Below are positions 34,001 to 45,445 of a stretch of DNA of 64,000 nt, piece after piece (within the stretch, counting starts at the first letter, position 1; every line of letters starts with the position of its first letter). This stretch comes from Xiphophorus maculatus. Its lineage: Eukaryota > Chordata > Actinopteri > Cyprinodontiformes > Poeciliidae. Position numbers and translations under genes: made by a program. The stretch is from NCBI RefSeq assembly GCF_002775205.1, contig NC_036456.1:25703850-25767849 (forward strand), given 5' to 3'. Under the pieces are notes generated by a model that had not been told where the DNA came from, did no database searches, and was given only the letters and a program-made list of their open reading frames with translations.

Positions 34001-35663
34001 CTTTTGCTTTTTGTAACATTTTGTCACAACACCTTCCTCTGACAGATAAACTAACACAAATAAATAAAAGAATTATGACTGAATGTATTATTTTCATTTA
34101 TTGAAATTAGTTTCAATTATTGATAATTACACAGCTTCTCATAATATGCTACCATTTAGAAGAAGAATGGATTTAGAAACCAGCAGAATTACCTCAGTGC
34201 GGGAACCACGGTGGTTTGCGGTGATGAATTTGGTTTTTTGGTGTCGGATCGCCGCCTCAGCTCAACGTCGGTCACCGCTCTCCAGTCCACAATCCCATTT
34301 AAATTAGTAAACCATGCATTGCTGGAAAACCTGTAATCAACATTCGTTATAGGTTTTAACAAGAACGTTTATTCAACTTCAGCTCTGTGTCATTAAATCA
34401 TTGACTTATCTTTAAAGATTTGGTATTTAGTGGAGCTAATAAAGCTTCTGAGTTTCTAATCTCTCCTCATATTGATGATTTAAACCAGGAGGTCCAAACT
34501 TTTGCCAAATGGGCCAAAATTGTAGGCACCTAAAATCAAGAAATTAAAGTAGTTTGATATTTATTGTAGATCCAAAACTTTATGACGGTTTATTAGGGCC
34601 GTTGTAGACGGAATAAAATTTGTAAATTTTCACCTAAAACTCAATAACTTTGTGCTTAATCTCAGAAAATTTCCAGAAAAGTTTTCAAAATAACATTTTT
34701 CATTTGAAATACAGAAATTACCAAGGATTTTGCAAAAACAAAATTCTGATATTAATCTAAAAATTTTATTTTTTTTAGAAAATGTTAAGATTATTTGAGT
34801 TTTTTGCATAAGTTCCTATTTACTACTAATTTAATTTTGGACGTTTGCCGTACTGAAAGAAAGACATTTAGCTTTCTTTTTTGGGGCTCAGTAATAAGAA
34901 CAGGATTTGGGTCTCTTTCTTTCAAAACATTTGCTATTTTTAGCCAAGTTTAAGAAAGAGTAAAAGCTGACTTGGGTGCAGTAAAGTCACATCTTCAGTC
35001 AAAGTCTCTGTAAAAATTTAGTTTTACCTTTTGCTTAAACTTGGTTATAAAGAGACAGATACTTTTTGTTGTACTTTGTACAAAAATCATGTTGGTAACA
35101 ATTTTTACCGATTACAAATTAAAAATCTCCTTTTGCATCTCCATCTGGACAAATTTGTATAATTTTTAAATTGCAGCTGGGGGCCGGACAAAATCAGTCC
35201 AATGGCCACAAACGGCCCCCGGGCCAAACTTTGGACACCCCTGATTTAAACAGCCAAACATTTAGACATTTAAATGTGGACTCACGCAAGCTGCAATGGA
35301 GAGTTGTTGGGAAGCAGCCGAGTTGTGATTGTTTCACTCTGACACCAAGAACCACTCTCTTCCTCAATCTTGGTATTTACAAGAATCGTACTTTCATTAC
35401 CACAGTTTCCAGAACAATCATAAGTACCATCAGTGCAGGTTTGGTGGTTAAACCTAAAGCGAAGAATCACCTGTTGGTTTTTAAGAAGTGAGATCAAGTT
35501 TTAAAACACTTAAAAATAGAGGAATGTGTAAATAATTTGTACTTACGGAGATGGATCCGTCTGAGTTAGTTTCTGCTGGGTAGTAAGTCATCATAGTGCC
35601 ACGAAAATGAGTGGATTGAGCATCGCTGACCAGCAGCAGCAGCAGCAACGCAGAGAGCAACAT
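16753..35663 (-). CDS. Gene C: secreted protein, 10 exons, 430 aa, with a 12.4-kb repeat-filled last intron
   Basis: Exons: 35547..35663, 35286..35470, 34193..34330, 33466..33607, 32022..32199, 30671..30812, 30190..30327, 29508..29557, 29320..29408, 16753..16866. These sum to 1293 nt, ending at TGA (16753-16755). It is close to gene B in exons 1, 2 and 5 (signal peptide MLLSALLLLLLVSDAQS; THFRGTMMTYYP; PLLAFDPDGD; EDFPRQSVTL; SPTPEHGAQL; GQSHPICFVV). The Thr-rich exon 9 of B and D is absent. The exon before the terminal one is 89 nt instead of 77. The terminal exon (IKEELITNRG..., VRLL) is homologous to those of B and D. It sits beyond the tandem repeat array, so the last intron spans 29319 to 16867. 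If that intron is not spliced, translation stops at 29284-29286, 12 codons past the donor gtcagt, giving a 404-aa form. Which form dominates cannot be told from sequence. Function not recognised. Confidence 0.8.
16763..16777 (+). promoter_or_regulatory. CTCF-like motif in gene C terminal exon
   Basis: CCACCAGGGGGCGCC is a near-perfect CTCF core, lying in the terminal coding exon of gene C just before the stop. It is the positional homologue of the 4915-4928 motif. Confidence 0.5.
16992..19604 (+). repeat. Array unit 1
   Basis: 2613 bp. Contains CRE TGACGTCA at 17907-17914 and hairpin 17746-17828. It joins unit 2 through a short AAT-rich junction without the 55-bp tail. Confidence 0.75.
17746..17828. 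repeat. Fold-back hairpin, unit 1
   Basis: The left arm is gtagggcaatgctgccctct. The right arm ends agggcagcattgccctac. The inner right arm is rearranged (gtgggcagcagagggc), as in unit 2. Confidence 0.7.
19605..22270 (+). repeat. Array unit 2
   Basis: 2666 bp. CRE at 20522-20529 and hairpin at 20362-20443. It is the only internal unit ending with a copy of the 55-bp tail motif (about 22217-22270), directly abutting unit 3. Confidence 0.75.
20362..20443. repeat. Fold-back hairpin, unit 2
   Basis: Same structure as the unit 1 hairpin, including the rearranged inner right arm. The left arm starts tagggcaatgctgccctct. Confidence 0.7.
22271..24428 (+). repeat. Array unit 3
   Basis: 2158 bp, shortest unit. 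CRE at 22882-22889 and hairpin at 23029-23124 with two full arms. It lacks about 500 bp present in units 1 and 2 around the hairpin. Confidence 0.75.
23029..23124. repeat. Fold-back hairpin, unit 3
   Basis: Near-perfect inverted repeat with arms of about 40 bp, from gtagggcaatgctgccctct to agggcagcattgccctac. It is the most complete hairpin of the array. Confidence 0.8.
24429..26744 (+). repeat. Array unit 4
   Basis: 2316 bp. CRE at 25041-25048, hairpin at 25317-25412. It closely resembles unit 5 around the hairpin. Confidence 0.75.
25317..25412. repeat. Fold-back hairpin, unit 4
   Basis: Arms of about 45 bp with few mismatches (tcgatttact against tcgaattact) around an AT-rich centre. Confidence 0.8.
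26745..29032 (+). repeat. Array unit 5
   Basis: About 2290 bp. CRE at 27357-27364, hairpin at 27633-27728. It leads directly into the 55-bp tail tandem repeat. Confidence 0.75.
27633..27728. repeat. Fold-back hairpin, unit 5
   Basis: Arms of about 45 bp, essentially perfect, around a short aaatagtttcatt centre. Confidence 0.8.
29033..29255 (+). repeat. 55-bp tail tandem repeat, four copies
   Basis: Copies begin (acagtacagatac) at 29041, 29096, 29151 and 29206, an exact 55-bp period. Each ends cgggcctaat. The block ends 29 bp from the gene C intronic stop at 29284. The same unit occurs once at the end of array unit 2. Confidence 0.9.
29656..29731 (-). mobile_element. SINE-like 3' fragment
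   Basis: catccatccatccatat tail with gtgctggtgcctattttc. This is the 3' end of the same SINE-like family, reversed. Gene C intron 8. Confidence 0.5.
31004..31080 (+). repeat. (AATC)n microsatellite, about 19 copies
   Basis: Perfect tetranucleotide run of about 77 bp followed by aagtttatttgtatag. Gene C intron. Confidence 0.95.
31095..31662. mobile_element. hAT-like non-autonomous element
   Basis: Starts gccgggatgtcgaactcag and ends taggtttgacac, with internal agggccggttgtgcc and gcgggccagatttggccccc. This is the pattern of a widespread teleost repeat. Termini are degenerate and no clear target duplication is seen. Gene C intron. Confidence 0.5.
33795..33840 (+). mobile_element. SINE-like 5' fragment
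   Basis: gtaagaaggttctgggttcg with the B-box part ggttcgaatcc. Fragment of the same family in a gene C intron. Confidence 0.45.
34486..35243. mobile_element. hAT-type non-autonomous element (758 bp, 8-bp TSD)
   Basis: Perfect 8-bp direct repeats atttaaac flank it (34478-34485 and 35244-35251). The termini CAGGAGGTCCAAACTTT and, reversed, CAGGGGTGTCCAAAGTTT are imperfect inverted repeats. There is no coding capacity. It lies in gene C intron 2; the homologous gene B intron has the empty site. Confidence 0.8.
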
Positions 35664-35803
35664 GTTGCAGCAATCTGACTCTACAGGAAAACTGAGCTGC
35701 TGGAGATCAGGAGGGTTTATACTCCCACAGGAAGCCTCTCCTCTCAGTTTCTACTGACGTCTGCTGAGTTTTAACATGGATGTGGGCCAAATATTCACAT
35801 TTT
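35664..35803 (-). promoter_or_regulatory. Gene C core promoter and 5' leader
   Basis: The TATA box on the minus strand is at 35716..35721, at the same spacing from the ATG as in gene B. The sequence is nearly identical to 13857..13996, so B and C should respond to the same inputs at promoter level. Confidence 0.6.
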
Positions 35804-38365
35804 ACTTGATTATCAAGAAAGAAAAATGGGGGTGAGGGGTAAAAAAAGGTCTTGTTTTAAAGCCTGTTAAATATTTGGGGGTTTTGTGATTTTTTCTATC
35901 TGAGAAATTCTACAACTTTTAAATTATAAACATTAATAATCATAACAATAATAATCCTTATTGTTCACAAACATGTAGAAATTTGCCTTTGGTTAAAAAC
36001 ACAATACATGATAAAAAAGGGATTTTCAAACACAAATTCATGTCTGAATAACAATTTAGTAACATTATTATATTTGGGATAAGCGCAAAAACCGACACTT
36101 TGTGTTGGTTTTTAATATTAATAACCATTACACAACAACTACTGATTCACCATGTTTCAGAAAAGTTTACATTTATTTATAGAAACAGGTTAAACAAAAA
36201 CACAAAATCTGATAGATACATTTAATTAACCATGTTATTTGTGTTGTAACGCACTTTGTTTGAATATTTAACTAACCAAATAAATGCAAACAAACAATGC
36301 AAACGAGCTTAGAGAGACAAAACCTGCAACATGAAGAAAGGTGAGTTAAAAATGAAACTTCAACAAAATGATGTCAGATTCTGCAGCTTTTATTATTCTA
36401 GAAGCTTAAATAACGATGTGATAGATTTTCATGTAAACAGTGATGTGCACATTGAAAATTAAGGAACAATTAATGCAATTGGACTTTTTTTTTTTTTAAA
36501 TAAACCCCCAATTGTATCTTTCATTCACTGTTTTCATTAAGGCTGATTAAGTTTCGTAGCTTTTTTTATTTTTCTACAAAAATTTTCACATAAAAATTCT
36601 AGATAACTGAGAGTCAAAGAAAATATTTGATGATTGAAATGACAAATTTCACCCATCAACAAACAGCTGGGTGTTGATATTTTAACAACTTCAGAGCTTT
36701 ATGAAACCATCTTCACTGTTTTAACACCATGTCGTGTTTGGTAAGAAGTCTACTTAACTGATCAAACCATCAATCATTTAATATTTTAAAATAACATCAT
36801 CAGACGGACCAAAATATAAAGTTAAGTGGACATTTGTGTATCTTAAGGACCAAAATGACAAAAATTCATACAAGTAACAACAAATAACAAAATCAGACAA
36901 CAGAAAGTTTCCAAATCAGCTTCTTTCAATAAAAAAACGTATAAAACTTTAACAAAACCTGCAGGTGTGTGTCTGTGTCTGGTGAATGTTTGGTTAAAAC
37001 ATGTTTGTTTTTCACTCAGTGGGTAGAAAATCCAGAAATTTTACTCAAGAGTAGAAATACTTCATAATAAAATGACTAAAGTAAAAAGTACAGTGTAGTA
37101 AAAATACTCCTAAAAGTAAATGTTTTCAGAGAAGTTACTCAACTAAATGTATTTGCTATGGATGAGAATAATGAACCACCAGATCAGGTCAAACTCCGGG
37201 CCTCAGCTTCCTTAAAGCTCGCTCTGTGATCGTTTTTCTAAGCAAACTTTGACTGTGTGAACTAGACAGACTACATATGGAAATCACCACCAGAGCTGCT
37301 GATTTCCATGTTAAAGCTGAGCTCTGTTGTCTCGAGTTTCCACAGGAAACATGGCAGACGGCATAAAGGATGCATGATCCCCTATAATCTGCTCAAACAA
37401 ATTACCGAGTTTTCACACCTGATCGTCCCAAAGACTCAGGTGGATTTGAGACCAACTTTGCAACATTTGTTGCATTTTCAGTTGGTGTGCAGGGCGGCTG
37501 GGTGAACAACCTGCAACCAAAATGGAGAGCCGTCAGGTCTTAGCGGTCGTAGGATTTCTCCACAAGCCATTTCTCTGTTATGCTAGACTCGTGCGTTTGA
37601 GTTACCAGCAAACTGTGTGTCAGATCCACACGTGTTTGTGTTTTCTTTCTGTTCATTTCCAGGTTTAATATGATGGTCTTGCCACAGTCTGCTAATTCTC
37701 TGTTGTTTATATTTGTCATTAGGGTCGTTTCATGTTAGTCCACTGATTCCTTGTGTTAAATTTCACACCGCAGGCAAAAGCAACCCAGACTGACTTTTAC
37801 ACGTCACTCTGAATGGTGCTATTCCAATCTTTTCATCCAAATAAATCTGATTTCTGCCACTTCAACATGTAGGTCATGCCAAATTTCATCCAACGTTTAG
37901 TTCATTAAAGCTGCAGTGTTACTTTAATAAAAAAATGTTGTTTTTTTACATATTTGTAAAAAAACATATTTGACAGTTTATAAAGTGGATCATCTGTGAA
38001 GAGTCTTTAAATTAAATGATTAAATTAATTATCTGAAACTATAAAAATGAATGCAGATGATGATTAACATTAAAATGGTTTATTTCATGTAGAAGAAAGT
38101 TATAAAAACTAAAACAGACACAAATAACTGTGATAACAAAAAAGTTGCTCAACAACCCGTCCATCCATTCATGGTCTATTCCAGATTATTTTTAAACCGT
38201 CAGGAAGGAGATTTGATCTTTCTCCAGTGGATATCAACAGAAATATATCAACTAAAATATTTGTGATCATTAACATAATATGTAACAAAAAGCGATAGAT
38301 CCCAATTTCAGGAAATGCATCACTCAGCAGAAGTATAGGTACGAAGAGTGTGTCCCAAATTTAAA
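35804..38365. other. Intergenic C-D: no gene seen
   Basis: AT-rich. One repeat copy at 37030-37160. A candidate gene D poly(A) hexamer (TTTATT on plus) lies near 38079. Short frames have no support. Confidence 0.55.
37030..37160 (-). repeat. AGTACTTTTACTTTT-type dispersed repeat
   Basis: Contains actcaagagtagaaatactt, tactcctaaaagtaaatg and gttactcaactaaatg. Same family, between genes C and D. Confidence 0.5.
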
Positions 38366-41300
38366 TCAAGCCGTCCTGTGGAGGCGTACGTTCATGCTTG
38401 TGTGCAGCCCTCGTCTAGTCAGTTCATCCTTAATCTGGTTTAAAAAAAACAAGAAATACAAATAGTGTCATCAGTTCCACATAAAGAAGAAAATGATCAG
38501 TGTTTGTCCTCAGACATTAGAAACAAAACCAAACTAAAAATCTGAACTGAACCAAAGGAAGGAAAAACTGGCCTTTAGTTGACAGTAAACTGGTAAAACC
38601 AGCAGAATCAACAAAGTTACTGACCTGTTTGACGAGAGCATCATAATAATTCTCCAGTGATAATGTAGCTGAGATCTTTCCTCTGAGAGCTACAACATAA
38701 TCTGGAAACAGAGTCGTAGTAATTAGAGGGGCTGCGTTCGACAGAGGGGAGGTTGAGTTGGTTTAAATACTGCTGGGAGTTTAATGGTTGTTATGAGTAG
38801 AGTGGATTATTAACTTACCTCCATAACTTGAATTATTACATTTTGAACTTGAAATTTGATGGTTTACAGTGAACACCTGGATTTTTCTGAGAAACTTCAC
38901 TCTAAATAATTTGCAGAAAATCTGAATTATCTGGGATTTTTTTCATAGGCATAAATAAGAAATTTTAAAGAAAATGCAACATGGAAAGTTTGTAAAAGTG
39001 AAATGCTGCTTGACTTTCTCTTGACTGGTGTTCAAAGCAGCCAATCCAGGAGCGGCATTCGTTTACACTGACGCTACCCAAAGAGGGTAAACCAGGAAGA
39101 CTGTAGATGTTCTCTTCTAATTTTTCCAATGTATATTAATATATGACAAACTATATTTTTGTTTAAACTATAAAAATAGGCAGTTTTAAGGAGTCATAAG
39201 TCTCAATTCAGTTCTTGGAAGGCAGTTCAGGTTTATAAACGTTGTGAATATCGGAGGTTCACTGTAATAAATAAAGAATAGACAGATGTGTGTCGTGAAT
39301 AAAGTAAACTAACTAAATTAATTTTAAATCTCTGGTTAAATTTGAGGAAAATCCAACTTTTTGCAATTTTTTTTGTAGTGCAAGTCTACAATATAAAAAT
39401 ATGCAGTTTTGGTAACTGAAATACCCAATGCTACTTGACTCGCTATTGACTAGCGTTGACGTCAGCCAATCAGCAACAATTGTCCTTACTGCTGATTGGC
39501 TGAACCCCAACAGTGAACATCAGGAAGGAGTGCTAAAGCCGTTTCCACTGTGTGCATTAATGAATATTAAGGTATATTCAGTGAACTACTAAAATAGGCA
39601 GGTTTAAGTATTTTTAGGTGGTGTGTCATGACACTGGTCTGGGTGTCGGTGTCAACATTGGGTTGTATGGTTGTTAACATCATGGGTTCAGTTTTTTGTT
39701 TTTGGGTGGTTGTGGTCATGGATGTTGGTAATGAAACTGGTGTTGCTGTGGTTGAAGTCACTGGAGCTTGATGGGGATTGATTGGTTGGTTATAGTTGAC
39801 ATTGTTTGAGTCTTTTGTGGTTGTTTTAGACAACATGGATACAATTCCAGCTGATCAGTTTTGGAAATAACCAACAAAATATTTAAAAGAAAAACAAAAT
39901 TAACTTACAGTTTCCAACGGTCACAGTGACACATCGGAGGTCAGAGTGGTAGGTGTTACTGTTGAAACTGTGGAAATAAACCAATACAGAAGATTAAATC
40001 ACATGTTCAGATGTAGCCTCACAAGGTTCTAACAGAGCCACGAATTTCTTTCTGTCCAATTCCTAAATGTTATTGAAAAGAGTACATTAAAACACACTGT
40101 CTGGTTTTGGCTCTTTCTGATTATTTATGGGGATTTTTAAAAGGATGGTGCTTTTGAGCCAAGGAACTTCAGCACCAGCCGAAGCCGGTAAGTTAAAAGA
40201 AAGCTTAAAAATAAGACGACAAAGCAAAGCACACCATAACAAATTAAGAATTTAATTCAAAGCACAATAAAATGATGCAGTTAAAAAGATAAAATAAATC
40301 AAAGAAGAAAAGTGGTGTTAGGTTCTGGACTCTACAGGACTCAGTCCAAAATCAATATCTTATAATCATTAACCTGTTGATCCACCATTCAGCCTTGAAG
40401 AACGCTGACATTGCTACCAAACTGAAGCTTCTCAAAGCAACAGTTAAATAGTTTTTCAAGGTTTAAAATGTTAATTTCTTCATTCTTTCTGAAATTGAGT
40501 CTATTATTTGTCTTAACTGAGCAATATCTCTAAAAATTTTACTCAAACTCACATGAATCTGGTTGATGATCACTTAACTCTTTGTTGTTGTTTAACATAT
40601 TCAGACTTTTCTCTTTTCATTTTGAAGTTGTGTGACGTCCATCCAACATTATAATAGTACTAACCTCGTCTCGACAACAAAACAGATGGGGTGGCTCTGT
40701 CCACTTTCTCTTGCGGATGGTGTCCACCTCAGGGTGAAGCTTCCTGATCCGGATGAACTCTTAGATACATTGTGAGGCCCGCTGAACAGGAGTCCAGTAA
40801 CGCTTCAACAGGAAACAGATATTGCAGTCGTCATGCAAATATCAGCCGCACGTGAAAATGGCTGGCAAACAGCTGCGCAATTATACAACCATACATCTTT
40901 GAAGAGCAGAAGTGGAGCCTTCTGAATATAGCAAGAGGTTTCTGGGTGGTGAGTCAACAACAAAACACTTGTCTTTTCCAGCAGCCATTGTACAGCACAT
41001 ACAGCGGTAAAACCAGTTAACAAAATAAGCTGGAGCTCAGCTTGTGTTGCTAGGTAACGGGCTGGGCGTCATTTTGGTTGCTAGGTGACGGGTAGTCCCT
41101 GCTGATTTGTGACGTTACATTCCTGCAAATTTTCCAGATACCAAAATCAGCTTTGTGGGAACTTTTTAAAGATCTTGGTCTGTTTTCAGAAGCAGTCGAG
41201 ACTCAAATGGAAGACCAGAAACAAGCAAAATGTCAATTTTATATAATAAGTCCACTTTAAGAGGATTTTTATTTTTTTTTTAGTTTGAAAAAAGCTTCAG

Positions 41301-44300
41301 GATAAATGTATTTTCTGTTCCAATGTTTATATTTTGCGTTTTTAATGTTTGTGTTTGTCAGTAATTTGCCATTTAAATTTCCTGAAGTAAACTACAGTAT
41401 CTCTGCAGCAAAGGTCAAAATTTGAAGCCTGTGATATGGGTTCCCTCACTTACTTGGAATGAGTTGCTTCTGCTCTGATGTTGATTTCCAGCACCTTATT
41501 GACTTGGATGAATTTCTGAGCTCTGTTGTCTGGAGTTGGAGGCACAAATCTGGCCACATAGGATCCTTCAGCACAGGATGGCACCTCAGGAATCACTGAA
41601 GAGTTTTAGAAAAAGCGAGAAACACAGATACGAAATCAAATAGTGCAGCAGATAAAATAATACGTTAGTAGAAGCTTTCTAATGGTGATACAAGCACCAA
41701 ATGTGGCATAGATACTTAGATCCCAGATATCCACCATTTTCAAAATGGCTGCCGTATAGGGTGCAGAATTGTTACATTTTGCTATAAATATGGAAAGACT
41801 GGCCCAATGTAGAGGATTCTGGGATCAAATTGTATATTTTTGACCGTTTGAAAACCAAATCTGGGACTTTAAATCTCTCAGCATTTATGAGGTTCAACAG
41901 TTTGACTCTAATTTTTCTGAATATCTTGGTTCAGAATGAAAATTCTTGCAATTTGTGTGTTTATTTAGACAAAGCAATGGACAGAGAGAATTCAGAAAAT
42001 CAAAGATCAAAGCTCAGCCAAGAAATTGACTTTTTTTAAATCAAACAAAGCCCTTTCGTACCTGTAGAAGAAGAAGATCTAAATATGGGGTCGTACCTTT
42101 CAAGGCAAACTGTAAAGGTATCTTGCTGATGGCGTCGCCGGTAGTTTTCACTTCCTGTGAGCCGCCGGTTTCAGTCAGAGTAATGGTCTGTCTGGGAAAA
42201 TCTTCTATCACCAGCTGGACTGCGTAACGAAGTTCAGAGCTGGTGCTGCTTACAGGGGAGCTGAATGTCAGAGAACAGGACTGCAAAAAGAAGAGAGACC
42301 AAAATATTCTAAATTACATGACAGAAAGTTAAATACCTGGTTTAATTTACGCCCACCCTTATAAATTACACTTATGCTGTTTATTTATAGATTCAAATGT
42401 GACTCTGCAGAAGCAGAACTGAAATAAAACTAGTGATGATAGAAGTAGATTTAACACAATTAATGACAACCTAACAACCTATATCTATGCTAAATATATT
42501 TAGATGAGACACAAGTAAAACATTTCAGTAACTGCATAATTTATTAATTACACAAACATTTCTTACTTACTGATGAGACATTGAGGACAGGCGGAGGATT
42601 ACAGGGGTTACACTCTGAATCTGTTGTTTTCCCATATCTGCATTTAACCTCATCTCCATCAGGGTCAAAGGTCAACAAGTTAATAGTTCTTGGGCAATTT
42701 CCTGGAACTCTGAGAGAAAATAAAAAGGATTACAGCCATAGCTGAACGATGCCCAGAGGGGTATGAAAAGTTGTATTTTATTAAATTCAATAAAAGGCTG
42801 AAGTTTGAAATTTGAAGTCGACTTGATTATAACATGACAAAGATGCTAATGCTAATAGAACTACCTTAAAGCTGGGAGGATGGTGGTCTGTGGTGATGTG
42901 TTGGGTTTGCCAATGTCGGACCGGTTCCTCAGTTCAACAGCAGCCACAGCTCTCCAGTATCCAACACCATTTGAAATGCTGTTTATCCACCCTCCGCCAT
43001 CCAATCTGGAGCGGAAGTTTAAGTAGAAGTATTCAAACTTTACAAATTGTTTGATGTAGTGTGTGTTTCCACATTTGTTAGGCCCAACAAGAAAAGGTTT
43101 ATTTGTATTTCCAGGAGCTGATAAACTGGGGACATAGAGTTACTTTCGCCGGTTCACTTTTAATTGATGCGTGTTGGAGATGTGCCTGTGCTCTTGTGGG
43201 TCAGGTCCAGTGACACAGTGTGTGTACCCTGTGATAATATCCTACAGGCGCTCCTGGAGTACGCTATACTACTAATGTGCATAAATAAATAGATTAATAA
43301 AAACTAAGATGAAGCTGAATTAGGTGTAGTTTAAGTCCAGCAGTCTGGCTGCTGAAGTGTAGAAACTGTTCCTCAGCCTGGTGGTTTTGCTCTGGATGCC
43401 CCTCAGCCTCCTGCCTGAGTGGAGCGGCTGGGTGGAGACCTTGATGATGAGGAGTGACCCCCTCCTGCTGTGTACGGGTCCGAGGTGGAGGAAAGGCTGC
43501 TCCCCACAGTCCTCTGCAGAGCGATGCTCTAAGCAGAAGTGCAGCTACCGTGCCACACGGTGATGCAGGTGCAGAGAATGTTCTCCACCACATGGAGATA
43601 GAAGCTCCATATTTTTATTGTATTTAATCAAGTCTAGAGAACCCCAAAGTGCTTCACGCTACATTCAGTCACCCATTCATGCAAACATCCACACTATCAT
43701 GATGGGAAGCTCTTGAAGTGATAGCTGTCAAACTCCCACCACTATTGTCCATTAGGTATTCCAGCTTCACAAATTGTATTTTATTTTGAATATTTTAGAT
43801 AAGCTCTATGTTGTATTTCTTCAAATTATTTGGACTTATGTCCCTTAGAATAGGTGAATCCACAAATACACAGCTGTCCACTATAGTGTATATTATGACA
43901 TTCAAAGTCCAAAATGTAATAGTGCAAGTTATACAGGTAAGTTCAACACTCAGTCAGTCAACTGTGATTTTAAATAGTCAGGCTACATTTGGTAAGACAT
44001 TAAAATGGACTCACTTAGTCTGAAATCCAGTGTTGTTGGGAAGCTGACAAATTATGATTCCTTCTGTCTGACACCATTCACTGCTAACTTTGTCCACTTT
44101 GGTTAATGGAAGCGTCTGAGTCCAAGACCCACAGTTGCCATCGCAGTCCCAGGTGTCACTTTGTGAGCACCCGACAAAATTCTGCTTGTAGCGAAGGATC
44201 ACCTGTGGATTACATAGAGGTTAAGTAGCATTAAAGGCAGCCATACGTTACAAACAGTGCCCACTTACTGATACATATCCGTTAGTTTGAGTTTCCCCTG

Positions 44301-44379
44301 GGTAGTAAGTCATCATAGTGCCAAGAAAATGTGTAGCTTGTGAACCGCTGACCAGCAGCGACAGCACAAAGAGAAACAT
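38366..44379 (-). CDS. Gene D: secreted protein, most diverged paralogue, 10 or 11 exons
   Basis: Exons: 44269..44379, 44015..44202, 42865..43005, 42571..42709, 42097..42280, 41454..41595, 40665..40802, 39909..39958, (39635..39850), 38625..38701, 38366..38434. With the bracketed exon the model is 1455 nt (484 aa); without it, 1239 nt (412 aa). Both keep frame. The signal peptide is MFLFVLSLLVSGSQA. Family motifs are kept: GTMMTYYPGE, SSEWCQTE, TFDPDGDEVKCRY, EDFPRQTITL, CAEGSYVARFV, GQSHPICFVV, SDLRCV. The optional exon encodes a Thr/Pro-rich stalk of about 70 residues (for example TTATPVSLPTSMTTTTQ), a longer counterpart of gene B exon 9. Its donor (A|gtgtca) is weak, so it may be alternatively used. 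Small codon indels relative to B occur in exons 3, 4 and 5. It is the most upstream member in the direction of transcription. Function not recognised. Confidence 0.8.
40820..41265 (+). repeat. Dispersed repeat shared with 520..881
   Basis: Contains cagcagccattgtacagc, ggttgctaggtgacggg, tgtgacgttacattcc and aagtccactttaa. It lies in gene D intron 6 (between the 41454..41595 and 40665..40802 exons). Confidence 0.55.
43330..43600 (+). repeat. Retroposon-like fragment in gene D intron 2
   Basis: GC-rich block (gaaactgttcctcagcctgg, ctcagcctcctgcctgagtg, gatgcaggtgcagagaatgt) unlike the AT-rich intron around it. It resembles a fish LINE-associated fragment; class uncertain. Confidence 0.4.
43640..43765 (+). 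repeat. Dispersed repeat fragment
   Basis: aaagtgcttcacgctacatt followed by cacccattcatgcaaacatc, a pattern recurrent in teleost genomes. Gene D intron 2. Confidence 0.4.
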
Positions 44380-45445
44380 GGTGGCAGAGTGAGAGTCTTT
44401 ACACAAATACTGAGAAATAAGTCAGATGAATTTAGGAATCCAGTGAGCATTTACATAATGATCCAGGAAGCTACTTTGCATGAGGAAATGTTCCACATGG
44501 GATTAGTGTTGAAAAATTCAAAGTGGAGAAATTGTATATTATAAAAATTTGGTAAACACAGAAGGGGAATCCCCAGACTTCCTGGCAAACCTGTAATGAA
44601 TTATTCTCATGTAGTTTGATATGGTCAGTCAGGCTGGATGGGTTTGATAACAGCCATTTTTAAGTCTTTCGTGGGATGTTTTCTTAAATAATTATAATCT
44701 GCATTTGCCTACTCTTATACAACGCTCTGTACAAAACAATGAACAAGCTACTTTCACAGAAAAACATCCCTACAGAACAAACCTCCCATCTTTATGCTTT
44801 ACAGTAGAAGCATAGTGAAGGTACAGTCAGAGTTTTGTGTAACACTAACAATCCCAATATTAGATTTTTGCACTAATGACTTCCTCCAGTCATTACAGTG
44901 ACTTACAGTGATGAGCTAGTTCAGCAGTTTTCACTTTTTAATGATCAGTCGGCACTTAAATGTCATCATACGACAATAACTACTTCAATGTGCTTTCATA
45001 AAAACTGATAAAAACCAAAGGAATTATGACGAGACTAAACTTAAAACTATCTCAAGATCAAAACACTTGTCATTTATCAGGCAGGTTTTCATGAGTCATG
45101 AAAATTCATGTGAAAACATGGATGGGACCATAACTTTCTTAAAATAAACACAATTACATCAGACATTCACTGTCAAATATTAAAATTGTTTAAGTTCAGT
45201 ACTGTTGTTCAGGCTTTCAACACATCATTCACAAAACTCCAAACTACATTTTTTCTTAGTTTTAAATTCTTTATTTTTGGGTTAAGTTATGAAACAAACT
45301 TCTCCATAAATTTATAGATGACATTTCTGGAATGAACAGGGTTTAAGTATAGAACCTCTGAAGAAACTAAAAGGAAATGAAGGAGATAAAAAAGGATGGA
45401 AAGAACAAGGGAAGGATTTTGGAAAAACAGGAGAGTTTGGACACA
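44380..45445. other. Intergenic znf638-D: no gene seen
   Basis: AT-rich upstream region of gene D. I see no TATA box comparable to those of B and C and no coding segment. Confidence 0.55.
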
